DNA from: Bacteroidota bacterium
Lineage (GTDB): Bacteria > Bacteroidota > Ignavibacteria > Kryptoniales > JAKASW01
Length of the DNA: 38,449 nucleotides
Assembly: GCA_021794075.1 (NCBI GenBank)
Contig: JAJYRM010000027.1
Location: 1,422-39,870, forward strand
Reading direction: 5' to 3'
Of this stretch, positions 9,857-17,863 are shown in pieces (the stretch's first letter is position 1; each line of letters opens with the position of its first letter). The notes below the pieces were generated by a model, which saw only the letters and a program-made list of their open reading frames with translations, did not search any database and was not told the origin of the DNA. Both the position numbers and the translations under genes were made by a program.

Positions 9857-9886
9857 AAAACGCCCTGTCCGTTCTTCCGAACAGAC
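9857..9886 (-). terminator. Possible intrinsic terminator after nadB
   Basis: On the minus strand an 8-bp stem (GTCTGTTC/GAACGGAC, one G-U wobble) closes a GGAA tetraloop at 9867-9886. A TTTT run follows after AGGGCG. It sits 16 bases past the nadB stop. The spacer before the T run weakens the call, so read-through into comEC remains possible. Confidence 0.45.
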
Positions 9887-9901
9887 TCAACTGCTAATCA
9901 G

Positions 9902-11488
9902 TTATATCCTATAATGACAGCCGACGCTGCTCTTGTTTTCCCATGCCGAAAGTGTCACAATAAGCCCGGCCCTCAGCGCGTTCCTCAGTCCGATGAGCTC
10001 ATCCGTAAGTCTGACGGCCCTGTAAAAATTTTCTATCTCAGACTCAAGATGCCTTAGCTCACGGATGGCCCTGCGAAGCCGCCGCGTCGTGCGAACAAGC
10101 CCGACGTAATTCCACATTATGTGCTTCAGAACGCTCATGTCCTGGCTGATCAGAGCCGGATCGGCAGTCTCCGTGCCGGTGTCTTCCCAAAGAGGTATAT
10201 CGAATGTCGAAGGATCGGGGGCGCCGTCCATCTTCCGAGCGATATCTTCAGCGGCTCGGACTCCCCATACAAGTCCTTCCAACAGCGATGTGCTGGCAAG
10301 CCTGTTGGCGCCATGCAGGCCTGTGCAAGCCACCTCCCCAACTGCGTACAACGAATCTACGGAGGTCCTTCCCCACTCGTCGACCCACACGCCGCCGCAG
10401 AAATAATGGGCTGCGGGAACGACAGGTACCAGCTCCGTCGCAATATCGATTCCATATATCAAGCACTGCTCGCGGATCGAAGGAAACAATTCGATAATCT
10501 TATCTTTCGGTATATACGAGCGCAGGTCGAGATAGACATTCGGGACATCCTTTGAAAGCATCTCCTGATGTATGCTTCTTGAGACGACGTCGCGGGGAGC
10601 CAGGTCTTTCCATTCGGGCGCGTATTTGTCCATGAAAGGTTCTGCGTCGGCGTCAACAAGCCTCGCCCCTTCGCCGCGAACCGCTTCAGATATCAGAAAG
10701 CTCGGGGCGTTCGTCTGGTAGAAAGTTGTTGGATGGAATTGAACGAACTCGCTGTTGATTACTCTTGCACCCGCGCGATAAGCCATAGCAAGTCCGTCTC
10801 CCCGCGCGCCGATAGGATTTGTCGTCCTTAGAAATATCTGTCCAATCCCACCGGTAGCGAGGACAGTCTTGTGCGCCAGACACCTGATAACCGCGCCGCT
10901 GTCCTGGTCGAGAAGATATGCTCCGATGCACGAAAGCGGGTCGTAAATTCGGAGCCTGTCGGAGGAGTGATGTGCGGGAGTTAGCAGGTCGACTGCCGTG
11001 TGCCCTGTCAGGAGCCGGACATTCGGGTGGCCTTCTAGCGCTTTGAGGAGCGAGACTTCGATGGCGCGCCCGGTGGCATCTGTAGCATGAACGATCCTGT
11101 TTATCGAATGTCCCCCTTCACGTACGAGCGAGAGCTCGTCGTTATCAGACCTGTCGAAAGGAACTTTAACCTTCTCCATCAATATTTCGCGGGCAAGCTT
11201 CGGGCCTTCCGTAGCGATTATCTCCACGGCTCTCGGATTACAGTAACCGGCTCCCGCGCGTATGATATCCTCGGTAAGCAGTTCCCTTGAATCCTCATGA
11301 GCCGTGTAAACTATGCCTCCTTGGGCATAAAAAGTATTCGACTCTTCCGGCTTCCTGGCACGAGTCGCGAGCGTAACATCTATGCCCGCATCTGCCAGCT
11401 GCAGCGCGGTCACCGAGCCCGCTATTCCAGTCCCGATTATGAGCACCTCGGTCTCAATCCCCGAGTGCCCTTGGTCTTTATTTTTCAT
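9902..11488 (-). CDS. nadB: L-aspartate oxidase NadB
   Basis: NadB is the flavoprotein that oxidises L-aspartate to iminoaspartate, the first step of de novo NAD synthesis. An N-terminal Rossmann FAD motif (IGTGIAGSVTALQLADAG) is followed by signatures of the succinate-dehydrogenase/aspartate-oxidase flavoprotein fold: NTFYAQGGIVYT, GARGDGLAMAYRAGARV, EFVQFHPTTF, EAVRGEGARLV, HYFCGGVWVDEWGRTSV and LYAVGEVACTGLHGANRLASTSLLEGLVWG. The C-terminal helical region contains the expected LRRAIRELRHLE segment. The length of 528 aa is normal. It lies directly downstream of nadA and completes a nadC-nadA-nadB set. Confidence 0.95.
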   Translation of the reverse strand: MKNKDQGHSGIETEVLIIGTGIAGSVTALQLADAGIDVTLATRARKPEESNTFYAQGGIVYTAHEDSRELLTEDIIRAGAGYCNPRAVEIIATEGPKLAREILMEKVKVPFDRSDNDELSLVREGGHSINRIVHATDATGRAIEVSLLKALEGHPNVRLLTGHTAVDLLTPAHHSSDRLRIYDPLSCIGAYLLDQDSGAVIRCLAHKTVLATGGIGQIFLRTTNPIGARGDGLAMAYRAGARVINSEFVQFHPTTFYQTNAPSFLISEAVRGEGARLVDADAEPFMDKYAPEWKDLAPRDVVSRSIHQEMLSKDVPNVYLDLRSYIPKDKIIELFPSIREQCLIYGIDIATELVPVVPAAHYFCGGVWVDEWGRTSVDSLYAVGEVACTGLHGANRLASTSLLEGLVWGVRAAEDIARKMDGAPDPSTFDIPLWEDTGTETADPALISQDMSVLKHIMWNYVGLVRTTRRLRRAIRELRHLESEIENFYRAVRLTDELIGLRNALRAGLIVTLSAWENKSSVGCHYRI

Positions 11489-11533
11489 TGGAGTTCGCTA
11501 CCATTCAAGTTTGATAGTGTTGTCCCGGGGCAT

Positions 11534-12559
11534 TCATCCTATGGCGATCATTCGTTCGACAGCCTTGGCGGCCCTGACTCTCACCTCTTCCTGGACCTCT
11601 ATGACATATTGTGTCTTTCGCAGCGCGTCTAGAGTATCTTCCAAAGTGATCTGATTCATATGTGGACAGCGGATGGTGCAAAGCCTAAGCATCTCCTTGT
11701 CGGGATTGGCGGCGGCTACGTTGTCGCCCATCGAACATTCCGTGAGGAGGAGATATCTGGGAGATTTGGATTCCCGCACGAAGCGTTCCATTGCCGTTGT
11801 GCTTCCCGAAAAATCGGACGCCTCTACCACCTCCGGGCTGCATTCCGGATGAGCGAGGACAATAACGTCGGGAAATTGCTTGCGGACGTTCTCGATATCT
11901 TCCACGGTAAATCTTTCGTGCACCTCGCATCTTCCCTGCCATCCCACTATCTGGAAAGCACGTTCGAGCTCAGTCGGATTTCTCCTTGGGAAAATTATCT
12001 TCTTACCTGTCTCCGCGGCCACATTGCTTGCCAGGTACTCATCAGGAAGAAAGATGACGACATCACTGTCGAGCGATCTGACGACGGCGGCCGCATTTCC
12101 GGATGTGCAGCAGATATCCGATTCCGCCTTGACGTCGGCGTAGGTGTTGACATAGGTGACGACTGGAGCGCCGGGAAACTGCGCCTTCAGGCTTCGCACG
12201 TCTTCCGCAGTGATGCTCGCGGCAAGCGAACAGCCCGCCTTCTCAGCCGGAAGGAGCACGGTCTTCTCAGGATTGAGTATCTTCGCCGTCTCAGCCATGA
12301 AGCGCACGCCGCAGAAAATTATTATATCTTTGTCGGTCTGCGCCGCTTTCCTGGAGAGCTCGAGCGAATCCCCCACAAAATCCGGAATCGAATAGTAAAG
12401 CGCCGGTTCCATATAATTATGGCCGAGTATAACCGCGTTGCGCTCAACTTTGAGCCTGTTGATCTCGTACGCGATCTCGGATTTTATTCTAAGCTCGGGC
12501 TCTGGAACCACGTCTCTCAATCTATTCTTCAAATTTTGATAAATATCCTGTACCGTCAT
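11534..12559 (-). CDS. nadA: Quinolinate synthase NadA
   Basis: NadA condenses iminoaspartate with dihydroxyacetone phosphate to quinolinate, using an oxygen-sensitive 4Fe-4S cluster. By comparison with the E. coli pattern, the three ligand cysteines are those in EKAGCSLAA, WQGRCEVHERF and CTIRCPHM (about residues 110, 211 and 298). Other family motifs are GHNYMEPALYYSIPDFVGDS, GVRFMAETAKIL, TYVNTYADVKAESD and HPECSPEVV. I chose ATG at 12559; a TTG two codons upstream (12565) is also open. The gap to nadC is 13 bases, which supports an operon. Confidence 0.95.
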   Translation of the reverse strand: MTVQDIYQNLKNRLRDVVPEPELRIKSEIAYEINRLKVERNAVILGHNYMEPALYYSIPDFVGDSLELSRKAAQTDKDIIIFCGVRFMAETAKILNPEKTVLLPAEKAGCSLAASITAEDVRSLKAQFPGAPVVTYVNTYADVKAESDICCTSGNAAAVVRSLDSDVVIFLPDEYLASNVAAETGKKIIFPRRNPTELERAFQIVGWQGRCEVHERFTVEDIENVRKQFPDVIVLAHPECSPEVVEASDFSGSTTAMERFVRESKSPRYLLLTECSMGDNVAAANPDKEMLRLCTIRCPHMNQITLEDTLDALRKTQYVIEVQEEVRVRAAKAVERMIAIG

Positions 12560-12572
12560 CGTCAACTTTCAA

Positions 12573-13409
12573 TCATTTATTGTCTATCATCAAACTTATG
12601 TCCATCGCAGTTACGGAATGTGTCAGCGCGCCGACCGAGATGAAATTGACGCCGGTTGCCGCAACGGCCGCGACTCGCCTCAAAGTCATATTGCCCGACG
12701 CCTCCAGCGGCACACGCCCCGCGGAAATCTTGACGGCCTTTCTCATCGTGTTCGTATCCATGTTGTCTAGCAAAACGCGGTCGACGTTAAGCGTGAGCAC
12801 TTCCTGCAATTCATCAAGCGTTCTCACTTCCACTTCTATCTTCATTCCGGCGGGCGCGGTTGCCCTCACACGACGGACGGCCTCTGTTATTCCGCCCGCC
12901 TCCGCTATGTGGTTGTCCTTTATGAGTACCATGTCGTACAAACCGATGCGGTGATTAGAAGCCCCGCCCATTCTCACCGCCATCTTGTCGAGAACTCTAA
13001 GTCCCGGCACTGTCTTCCTAGTATCAAGTATCACAGCCTTTGTGCCGGAGGTAGCCTCAACGAATCGGCGGGAAGCCGTCGCGATACCAGACATCCGCTG
13101 GAAAAAATTCAGTGCGACACGCTCGCCAGCGAGTATCGCTTTGCCCGGGCCGCTTACCGTTCCGATTACTTCTCCTGATTTCACATCGGCCCCATCCGAC
13201 ACCGATTGGATTACCTTCACTCGCTCGTCAAGGAATCGAAAAGTCGCTTTGACCACATCCCAGCCTGCCACCGTTCCATTAGACTTCGCGATGAACCGCC
13301 CGTTAGCCTGTAATTCCTGAGAGAAAATTGAATTCGTAGTGACGTCGCCTGAGCCGATATCTTCCGCAAGCGCGCGTCTTATTATGTCATCAATCTCTTT
13401 GTTTATCAT
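12573..13409 (-). CDS. nadC: Nicotinate-nucleotide pyrophosphorylase NadC (quinolinate phosphoribosyltransferase)
   Basis: NadC converts quinolinate and PRPP to nicotinate mononucleotide. Signature motifs are DIGSGDVTTNS near the N terminus, LNFFQRMSGIAT, ILDTRKTVPGLRVLDKMAV, GGASNHRIGLYDMVLIKDNH, VDRVLLDNMD and the C-terminal LEASGNMTLRR and FISVGALTHSV. The length of 278 aa is typical. It is the first gene of the nadCAB run. Its 254-bp upstream region is shared with the divergent CHRD gene and contains a 10-bp palindrome, AGCCTAGGCT, at 13488-13497. I could not recognise a promoter or a known NAD-type regulatory site there. Confidence 0.95.
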   Translation of the reverse strand: MINKEIDDIIRRALAEDIGSGDVTTNSIFSQELQANGRFIAKSNGTVAGWDVVKATFRFLDERVKVIQSVSDGADVKSGEVIGTVSGPGKAILAGERVALNFFQRMSGIATASRRFVEATSGTKAVILDTRKTVPGLRVLDKMAVRMGGASNHRIGLYDMVLIKDNHIAEAGGITEAVRRVRATAPAGMKIEVEVRTLDELQEVLTLNVDRVLLDNMDTNTMRKAVKISAGRVPLEASGNMTLRRVAAVAATGVNFISVGALTHSVTAMDISLMIDNK

Positions 13410-13605
13410 AATGTGCTGAATATTCGTTATTTAAGTGGATGTTAACAGGCTTAAAATGGTCACATCCGGCAGAGAAAATGTAATCAAAGCCTAGGCTAAA
13501 CTGCAATCTATCTGTACCAATCGGGACAAGAATTCGTGGGAACCGGCATTGCCCCAGCAGTGTTCCCAATTTCAAGAGACCGGCTTTGGAGGAGGAGCCA
13601 GCTTC

Positions 13606-13637
13606 TTTCTAAGACGGGGAGTGAGAGCACTTAGAAA
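13606..13637 (+). promoter_or_regulatory. Leader hairpin upstream of the CHRD gene
   Basis: TTTCTAAG at 13606-13613 and CTTAGAAA at 13630-13637 form a perfect 8-bp inverted repeat with a 16-base loop. It lies 26 bases before the start codon, just ahead of the strong AGGAGGAG ribosome site. It could be a 5' leader stem or an operator. No function is shown by the sequence alone. Confidence 0.35.
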
Positions 13638-13663
13638 CGAATCAGAAGAACCAGGAGGAGTAA

Positions 13664-15502
13664 ATGAAACGAACATTAATAATGTTTGTGCTCTTAGCGT
13701 CCGTATTTCTCACCAGACAAGCGTCGGCCCAGGTGTTCTTCACCGCCAGCCTTGGACCAGGACCTTCAGTGGTTTCAAACGGGACCGGAAGTGCGTGGGC
13801 CGTTCTGAACGTGGCGCAAAGATCACTAACATTCAGAATCACGTACGCTAAGCTAGACAGCACATTCACACACGCGCATTTTCATCTCGGTGCGGCAGGA
13901 ACGAACGGACCGGTAGTGTTTCCGCTCGACACGTTCTTTGTCGGCAACACCGCAAAGGGCACATGGAACAACATTCCGGACTCGTTGATTTCCGCCCTCA
14001 TGAAAGGCGACATTTATATAAACATTCATACGCTCAAATATCCGGCGGGTGAGATACGAGGTCAGTTGGAAGCCTCTCCCGACATGGGTATCTCCATGAG
14101 CTTAGACGGCTCGCAGGATGTTCAACCACTTCCTGTAGGGGGAACGGGAACCGGTTGGGCAATTTTCAACCCCGATTCCAACGTACTTTACTATCGGGTA
14201 ACTGTCGCCGGTCTTACATCGGGTATAACGGGCTCTCATTTCCACCTGGGTGCTGCCGGGACTAACGGCCCCGTCATCTTTCCATTTGCCATGACAGACA
14301 GTACCGCGACGGGCGAGTGGGCATTCCCCGACAGCATGTGGGCAAATCTCGTAACGAACCAGCTATACGTGAACATTCACACCCAGAAAAATCCAACGGG
14401 CGAAATTAGGGGCCAATTTACTTTGGAACCCACTTCAAATATTTTCCTTGACGCCTCCTTAGACGGAGCGAATCAGGTTCCCGCGGTAACTTCTAACGGC
14501 GCCGGGACGGCTTGGACAATCCTGACGGTAACTCCTTCGACCACTGATTCCTATGGGAACGAAATACCTGGCTCGGGCTCGATCAAATATCGACTAACTT
14601 ATGCCGACCTTGACAGCACATTCACCGCGGCACATTTCCACCATGGGGCAGCAGGGACAAATGGCCCTGTGGTTATGCCGATTACTACTTTTTCAGGCAA
14701 CAGTGCCCAGGGAACGTGGTCAAACATTCCTGACAGCCTGGTCGACGCGATGTTGAGCGGAGATATCTACTTGAACGTCCATTCATTGGCACACCCTGCC
14801 GGAGAAATCCGCGGTCAACTCATGAGAACCGACGGCATCCCATTCTCGATAAGTCTTTCGAGCAACCAGAGCGTACCCCCCATATCCACGACTGGTACCG
14901 GCACGGGATGGGCGGTCCTTGATACGACAGGCTCGAATCTCGATTACGCTATAACTGTCGCCACATTATCGTCGCCGCTCATTGCAGTGCATTTCCACAA
15001 TGGTCCCGCGGGAGTGAATGGTCCAGTCGTACAGCCGCTTTCGTACACCGCAACTGGCGTAGCCGGAATATGGACGTCGGTCCCTGACTCACTTATCCCA
15101 TCTATGCTTAGCGCGGGTATTTACTCAAACTTCCACACGACGGACCATCCTGCCGGTGAAATACGCGGACAGCTTATGCTTGACAACGGCTCGCTGACTG
15201 TTACCGCAATTGAGGAAGCACATAACAATACTCCTGGAACGTTTGCACTCGCGCAAAATTACCCGAACCCCTTCAACCCCACGACTATTATAAGCTACAG
15301 CGTCCCTTCAAAAGCGCAGGTCAGGCTGACGGTTTATAACATCCTCGGCCAAAGGGTAACAACACTCGTTGACGCCATTGAAAGTCCGGGGATGCACGAC
15401 GTCGTCTTCAACGGGGACCGACTCGCCAGCGGAGTCTATTTCTACAGGCTATCCGCGAACGGGAACACGTTCCTGACGAAGAAGATGGTTCTTCTTAAGT
15501 AA
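13664..15502 (+). CDS. Exported protein with four CHRD domains and a type IX secretion sorting domain
   Basis: A signal peptide (hydrophobic stretch, cleavage likely after RQASA) is followed by four tandem CHRD domains at about residues 23-132, 138-255, 263-390 and 398-508. Each carries the family pattern HFHxGxAGxNGPV, then SGDIYxNxHTxxxPAGEIRGQL. The C terminus (about 528-612) is a type IX secretion type-A sorting domain, with QNYPNPFNPTT, VRLTVYNILGQRV, LASGVYFYRL and a terminal TKKMVLLK. The protein is therefore predicted to cross the outer membrane by the type IX system and be released or surface-attached. The role of bacterial CHRD domains is unknown. It is the only plus-strand gene in the first 34 kb. 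The ribosome site is AGGAGGAG three bases before ATG. Confidence 0.92.
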   Translation: MKRTLIMFVLLASVFLTRQASAQVFFTASLGPGPSVVSNGTGSAWAVLNVAQRSLTFRITYAKLDSTFTHAHFHLGAAGTNGPVVFPLDTFFVGNTAKGTWNNIPDSLISALMKGDIYINIHTLKYPAGEIRGQLEASPDMGISMSLDGSQDVQPLPVGGTGTGWAIFNPDSNVLYYRVTVAGLTSGITGSHFHLGAAGTNGPVIFPFAMTDSTATGEWAFPDSMWANLVTNQLYVNIHTQKNPTGEIRGQFTLEPTSNIFLDASLDGANQVPAVTSNGAGTAWTILTVTPSTTDSYGNEIPGSGSIKYRLTYADLDSTFTAAHFHHGAAGTNGPVVMPITTFSGNSAQGTWSNIPDSLVDAMLSGDIYLNVHSLAHPAGEIRGQLMRTDGIPFSISLSSNQSVPPISTTGTGTGWAVLDTTGSNLDYAITVATLSSPLIAVHFHNGPAGVNGPVVQPLSYTATGVAGIWTSVPDSLIPSMLSAGIYSNFHTTDHPAGEIRGQLMLDNGSLTVTAIEEAHNNTPGTFALAQNYPNPFNPTTIISYSVPSKAQVRLTVYNILGQRVTTLVDAIESPGMHDVVFNGDRLASGVYFYRLSANGNTFLTKKMVLLK

Positions 15503-15562
15503 GACCCTTAGCAAAGAGATGGCTCGCCATGAGCCGCTTCGAACGATTTAAATCAGGCAAAC

Positions 15563-15595
15563 CGGTGCTCCGGCCATAGAAAGGCCGGAGCACCG
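15563..15595. terminator. Perfect 13-bp hairpin between converging genes
   Basis: CGGTGCTCCGGCC at 15563-15575 and its exact complement at 15583-15595 enclose a 7-base loop (ATAGAAA). It lies 60 bases past the CHRD stop and 79 bases past the stop of the facing minus-strand gene. No U-rich tail follows on either strand. It is probably a transcript-end stabiliser or a bidirectional terminator. Confidence 0.55.
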
Positions 15596-15673
15596 TGGAT
15601 GCTTGTCTGTTTGTAGTTCATAACCACATGGAGTCACAAGCTCCGTCAGGAGCGGCCTGTACGCAGCAATTCG

Positions 15674-17065
15674 CTAATGAAGAATCATCCCTCTATCGAT
15701 GTAGTAAATCATGCCAATACTGACGCGATTGTCGATCTCCCTTGTCCTGTTAGTTAGGACACCGACCGGCTTCATGTCGCTGTAGTTAAGCGAGTATTGG
15801 CCCGAAAGAGAGATATTATCCTCGACAAAATAATTCAACTGGACGTTCGTATCGTCTGTCAAAAGCCTTCCCTGGCCGTTCCCGTTTTGAAACAAAACAT
15901 CGAAGCTGTTCTCGGCAGAAACGACAATCATGTCGGTGAGTTCGTAATCGTAACCGAGGTCAGCGTTAAGCGCGTACTGTTGTCCCAACGTTTGATGTCT
16001 TGTCAGATTCGGGCCTCCGTTTGCGGCAATGTCAAATCGTACCTGTGAATTAAGATCGAGTTGGTGGCTGTAGTTCACATACGCATTCCCTATGGCGAGA
16101 AACTGTTCAATACTTATCCCATTGGGTGGATGGATCTGAGCCGAATAATATTGGTTCGAGTAGTCTATACCGACCCCGATACCACCAATAAGCCCTTCGT
16201 TCCTCATGAACCTCAGCTCGTTTGGAACTTGCCTGAGATACGATGCGGCATACATGTTTAGCGCGTCAAGGTTTATACCGTCTCCAGCAAGCGCGTTCCC
16301 GACGTCTTGCCAGAAAAACTTGTCCGGTCTCACGTGGACTTGGGAGTAATACCCTTCCCGGTAGAATTGTTGCGCAAGGTCTTCAATTGTTTTGTCGCTG
16401 AGATTCGAGTTGATGAGATTGAGGCGTTTCATCCTCTCCTGGAAACGTATAGCCGAGACGACCGCAGTTACGTTGCGCATTTTCCCCCACCCAAATCCTA
16501 TCGAGAGTGAATATTCTTGCAACTTTTGACCTCTGTACGAGGAAGCACGCGTCGAGTCGGACATGGGGTTGTCGTCGTACTCGTCAAGAGTAGAGAAGCC
16601 TCCGGACGAATTTAATGAGAAGAAGAGGTCTCCGCCGTTCAAGTAGTTCCTGAGAGTCTCCTTCACATTTACCTCGACGTTCTCGTTGACGCTCTTCCGG
16701 AAATTATTAAGAAGCACGCCGGGACCTTCGGACTTGCCGTCGGAATATGAATATTCTCCCGAGAAGATGGTGTTGAAGGAAAAATAGATGTCATCCGATT
16801 CCTTCAGCATGTAATATTGCGGAGAGAAGCCGAAGTTCAGATAGCGGTTGTATGAATTGTAGTTGGGTCCGGTGTCGAAGAGATTGGAAGTCTTCGACGT
16901 GTAACCATATAAGCTCGTGTTGAACCACAGCGCATGAAGGTCAGTATTCGGGATTTTGAATTTCGAGAAGACCGCCGGATCCGTGTTATCTAATCCGTAA
17001 GTCTGTGCGGATGAAATGCCACACGATACAGCTGTTAAGATTGAAATGAATATTGCATACCTCAT
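15674..17065 (-). CDS. Predicted outer-membrane beta-barrel protein of unknown function
   Basis: I do not recognise the family. The protein (463 aa from the preferred start) has a clear signal peptide (MRYAIFISILTAVSCGISSA). A body of alternating aromatic and polar strands follows, of the kind seen in outer-membrane barrels: LNFGFSPQYYML, DIYFSFNTIFSGEYSY, VRFDIAANGG, VQLNYFVEDNISLSGQYSLNYS and a last strand RVSIGMIYYIDRG. It lacks a terminal phenylalanine. The ATG at 17065 has AGAGG four bases before its AAAG spacer and is preferred over the ATG six codons upstream (17083). A palindrome TTTGTCGACAAA lies upstream at 17140-17151. The nearest upstream gene is amzA, 213-231 bases away, so co-transcription is uncertain. 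Barrel localisation is inferred. Confidence 0.6.
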   Translation of the reverse strand: MRYAIFISILTAVSCGISSAQTYGLDNTDPAVFSKFKIPNTDLHALWFNTSLYGYTSKTSNLFDTGPNYNSYNRYLNFGFSPQYYMLKESDDIYFSFNTIFSGEYSYSDGKSEGPGVLLNNFRKSVNENVEVNVKETLRNYLNGGDLFFSLNSSGGFSTLDEYDDNPMSDSTRASSYRGQKLQEYSLSIGFGWGKMRNVTAVVSAIRFQERMKRLNLINSNLSDKTIEDLAQQFYREGYYSQVHVRPDKFFWQDVGNALAGDGINLDALNMYAASYLRQVPNELRFMRNEGLIGGIGVGIDYSNQYYSAQIHPPNGISIEQFLAIGNAYVNYSHQLDLNSQVRFDIAANGGPNLTRHQTLGQQYALNADLGYDYELTDMIVVSAENSFDVLFQNGNGQGRLLTDDTNVQLNYFVEDNISLSGQYSLNYSDMKPVGVLTNRTREIDNRVSIGMIYYIDRGMILH

Positions 17066-17296
17066 CTTTCCTCTCCCTTTCATGATTAGAAGATGGCATG
17101 AATCTCCGGAAAGATTGGAGACGTCGGAAGGATCTACTTTTTGTCGACAAATTCCCAGCCCCCGCCGGATGATACACCGTCTTGCCCTTTAAGCAGATGT
17201 CAGCTTTGCAACTATGCTAATGCTCTGGATCAGGATAGTTGACCTGACTGTTCACAAATGAGCTACTTCAATAAATGTCCGGCCGCAGGCAAAGCG

Positions 17297-17845
17297 TCAT
17301 GCGTTCAATTTCGCAAACAATAGTTCCGAACACCTTGAACAGAGCCGGTTTGTTTTCACATCTATCTCTTCAACACCTGTGGAAGAATGCATCACACATA
17401 GATAATTGTTGCAGTGGAGCAAGCCGAACACGTGTCCGAGCTCGTGAGTTGATTCCTTGACAAGGCGTAGATTCAGCAAACTCGCGTCGGGCGCCAGGCC
17501 ATAATATTCATCGCGAAGCCTGTGAGACGAAACCACCGCTACTTTTCCCTCCAGCTGCGCTTCACCAAAAACATAGGTGAGTACCGGGACGAAGAGATCC
17601 CCTGCGGTAACCCCAAGAATCTTCCCATCGAAATCCTCGAACTTTTCCAGGAGCGACGTAATGAGAGAGGTAGAGGCGTATTGGTTCCTGGACAAGTTAA
17701 AGGCAAACGAACCGTCCAGCGGAACGTCACGCGTCACCTCCACCCGGCACCGGAAAGTCCCTGTCAGAGGCTTTGCGAGGGGTTGAAGGAGCGCGCGGTC
17801 GATAGGATTGATCGCTACGATTAGGATCGAAGAGGCGTTCGCCAT
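17297..17845 (-). CDS. amzA: Archaemetzincin family zinc metalloprotease
   Basis: The 182-residue protein contains the full archaemetzincin signature. The catalytic zinc site is H134, E135, H138 and H144 in HELGHVFGLLH. The family's cysteine-rich second site follows, with C145, C150, C169 and C172 (HCNNYLCVMH, then CSRC). The methionine of CVMH is the metzincin Met-turn. Length and motif match the compact prokaryotic archaemetzincins. There is no signal peptide, so it should be cytoplasmic; substrates of bacterial members are not known to me. The start is 18 bases after the stop of the sigma-54 response regulator gene, so it looks like the last gene of that two-component operon. Confidence 0.88.
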   Translation of the reverse strand: MANASSILIVAINPIDRALLQPLAKPLTGTFRCRVEVTRDVPLDGSFAFNLSRNQYASTSLITSLLEKFEDFDGKILGVTAGDLFVPVLTYVFGEAQLEGKVAVVSSHRLRDEYYGLAPDASLLNLRLVKESTHELGHVFGLLHCNNYLCVMHSSTGVEEIDVKTNRLCSRCSELLFAKLNA

Positions 17846-17863
17846 TGGGCTACCGGTCCCCGG

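Noticed and set aside
13410-13663. NAD-responsive riboswitch or repressor site between nadC and the CHRD gene
   Set aside because: Only a 10-bp palindrome (AGCCTAGGCT) was seen; no known motif could be recognised.
13664-15188. Repeated DNA in the CHRD gene as a mobile or satellite repeat
   Set aside because: The repetition is at protein level (four CHRD domains); codons differ between copies.
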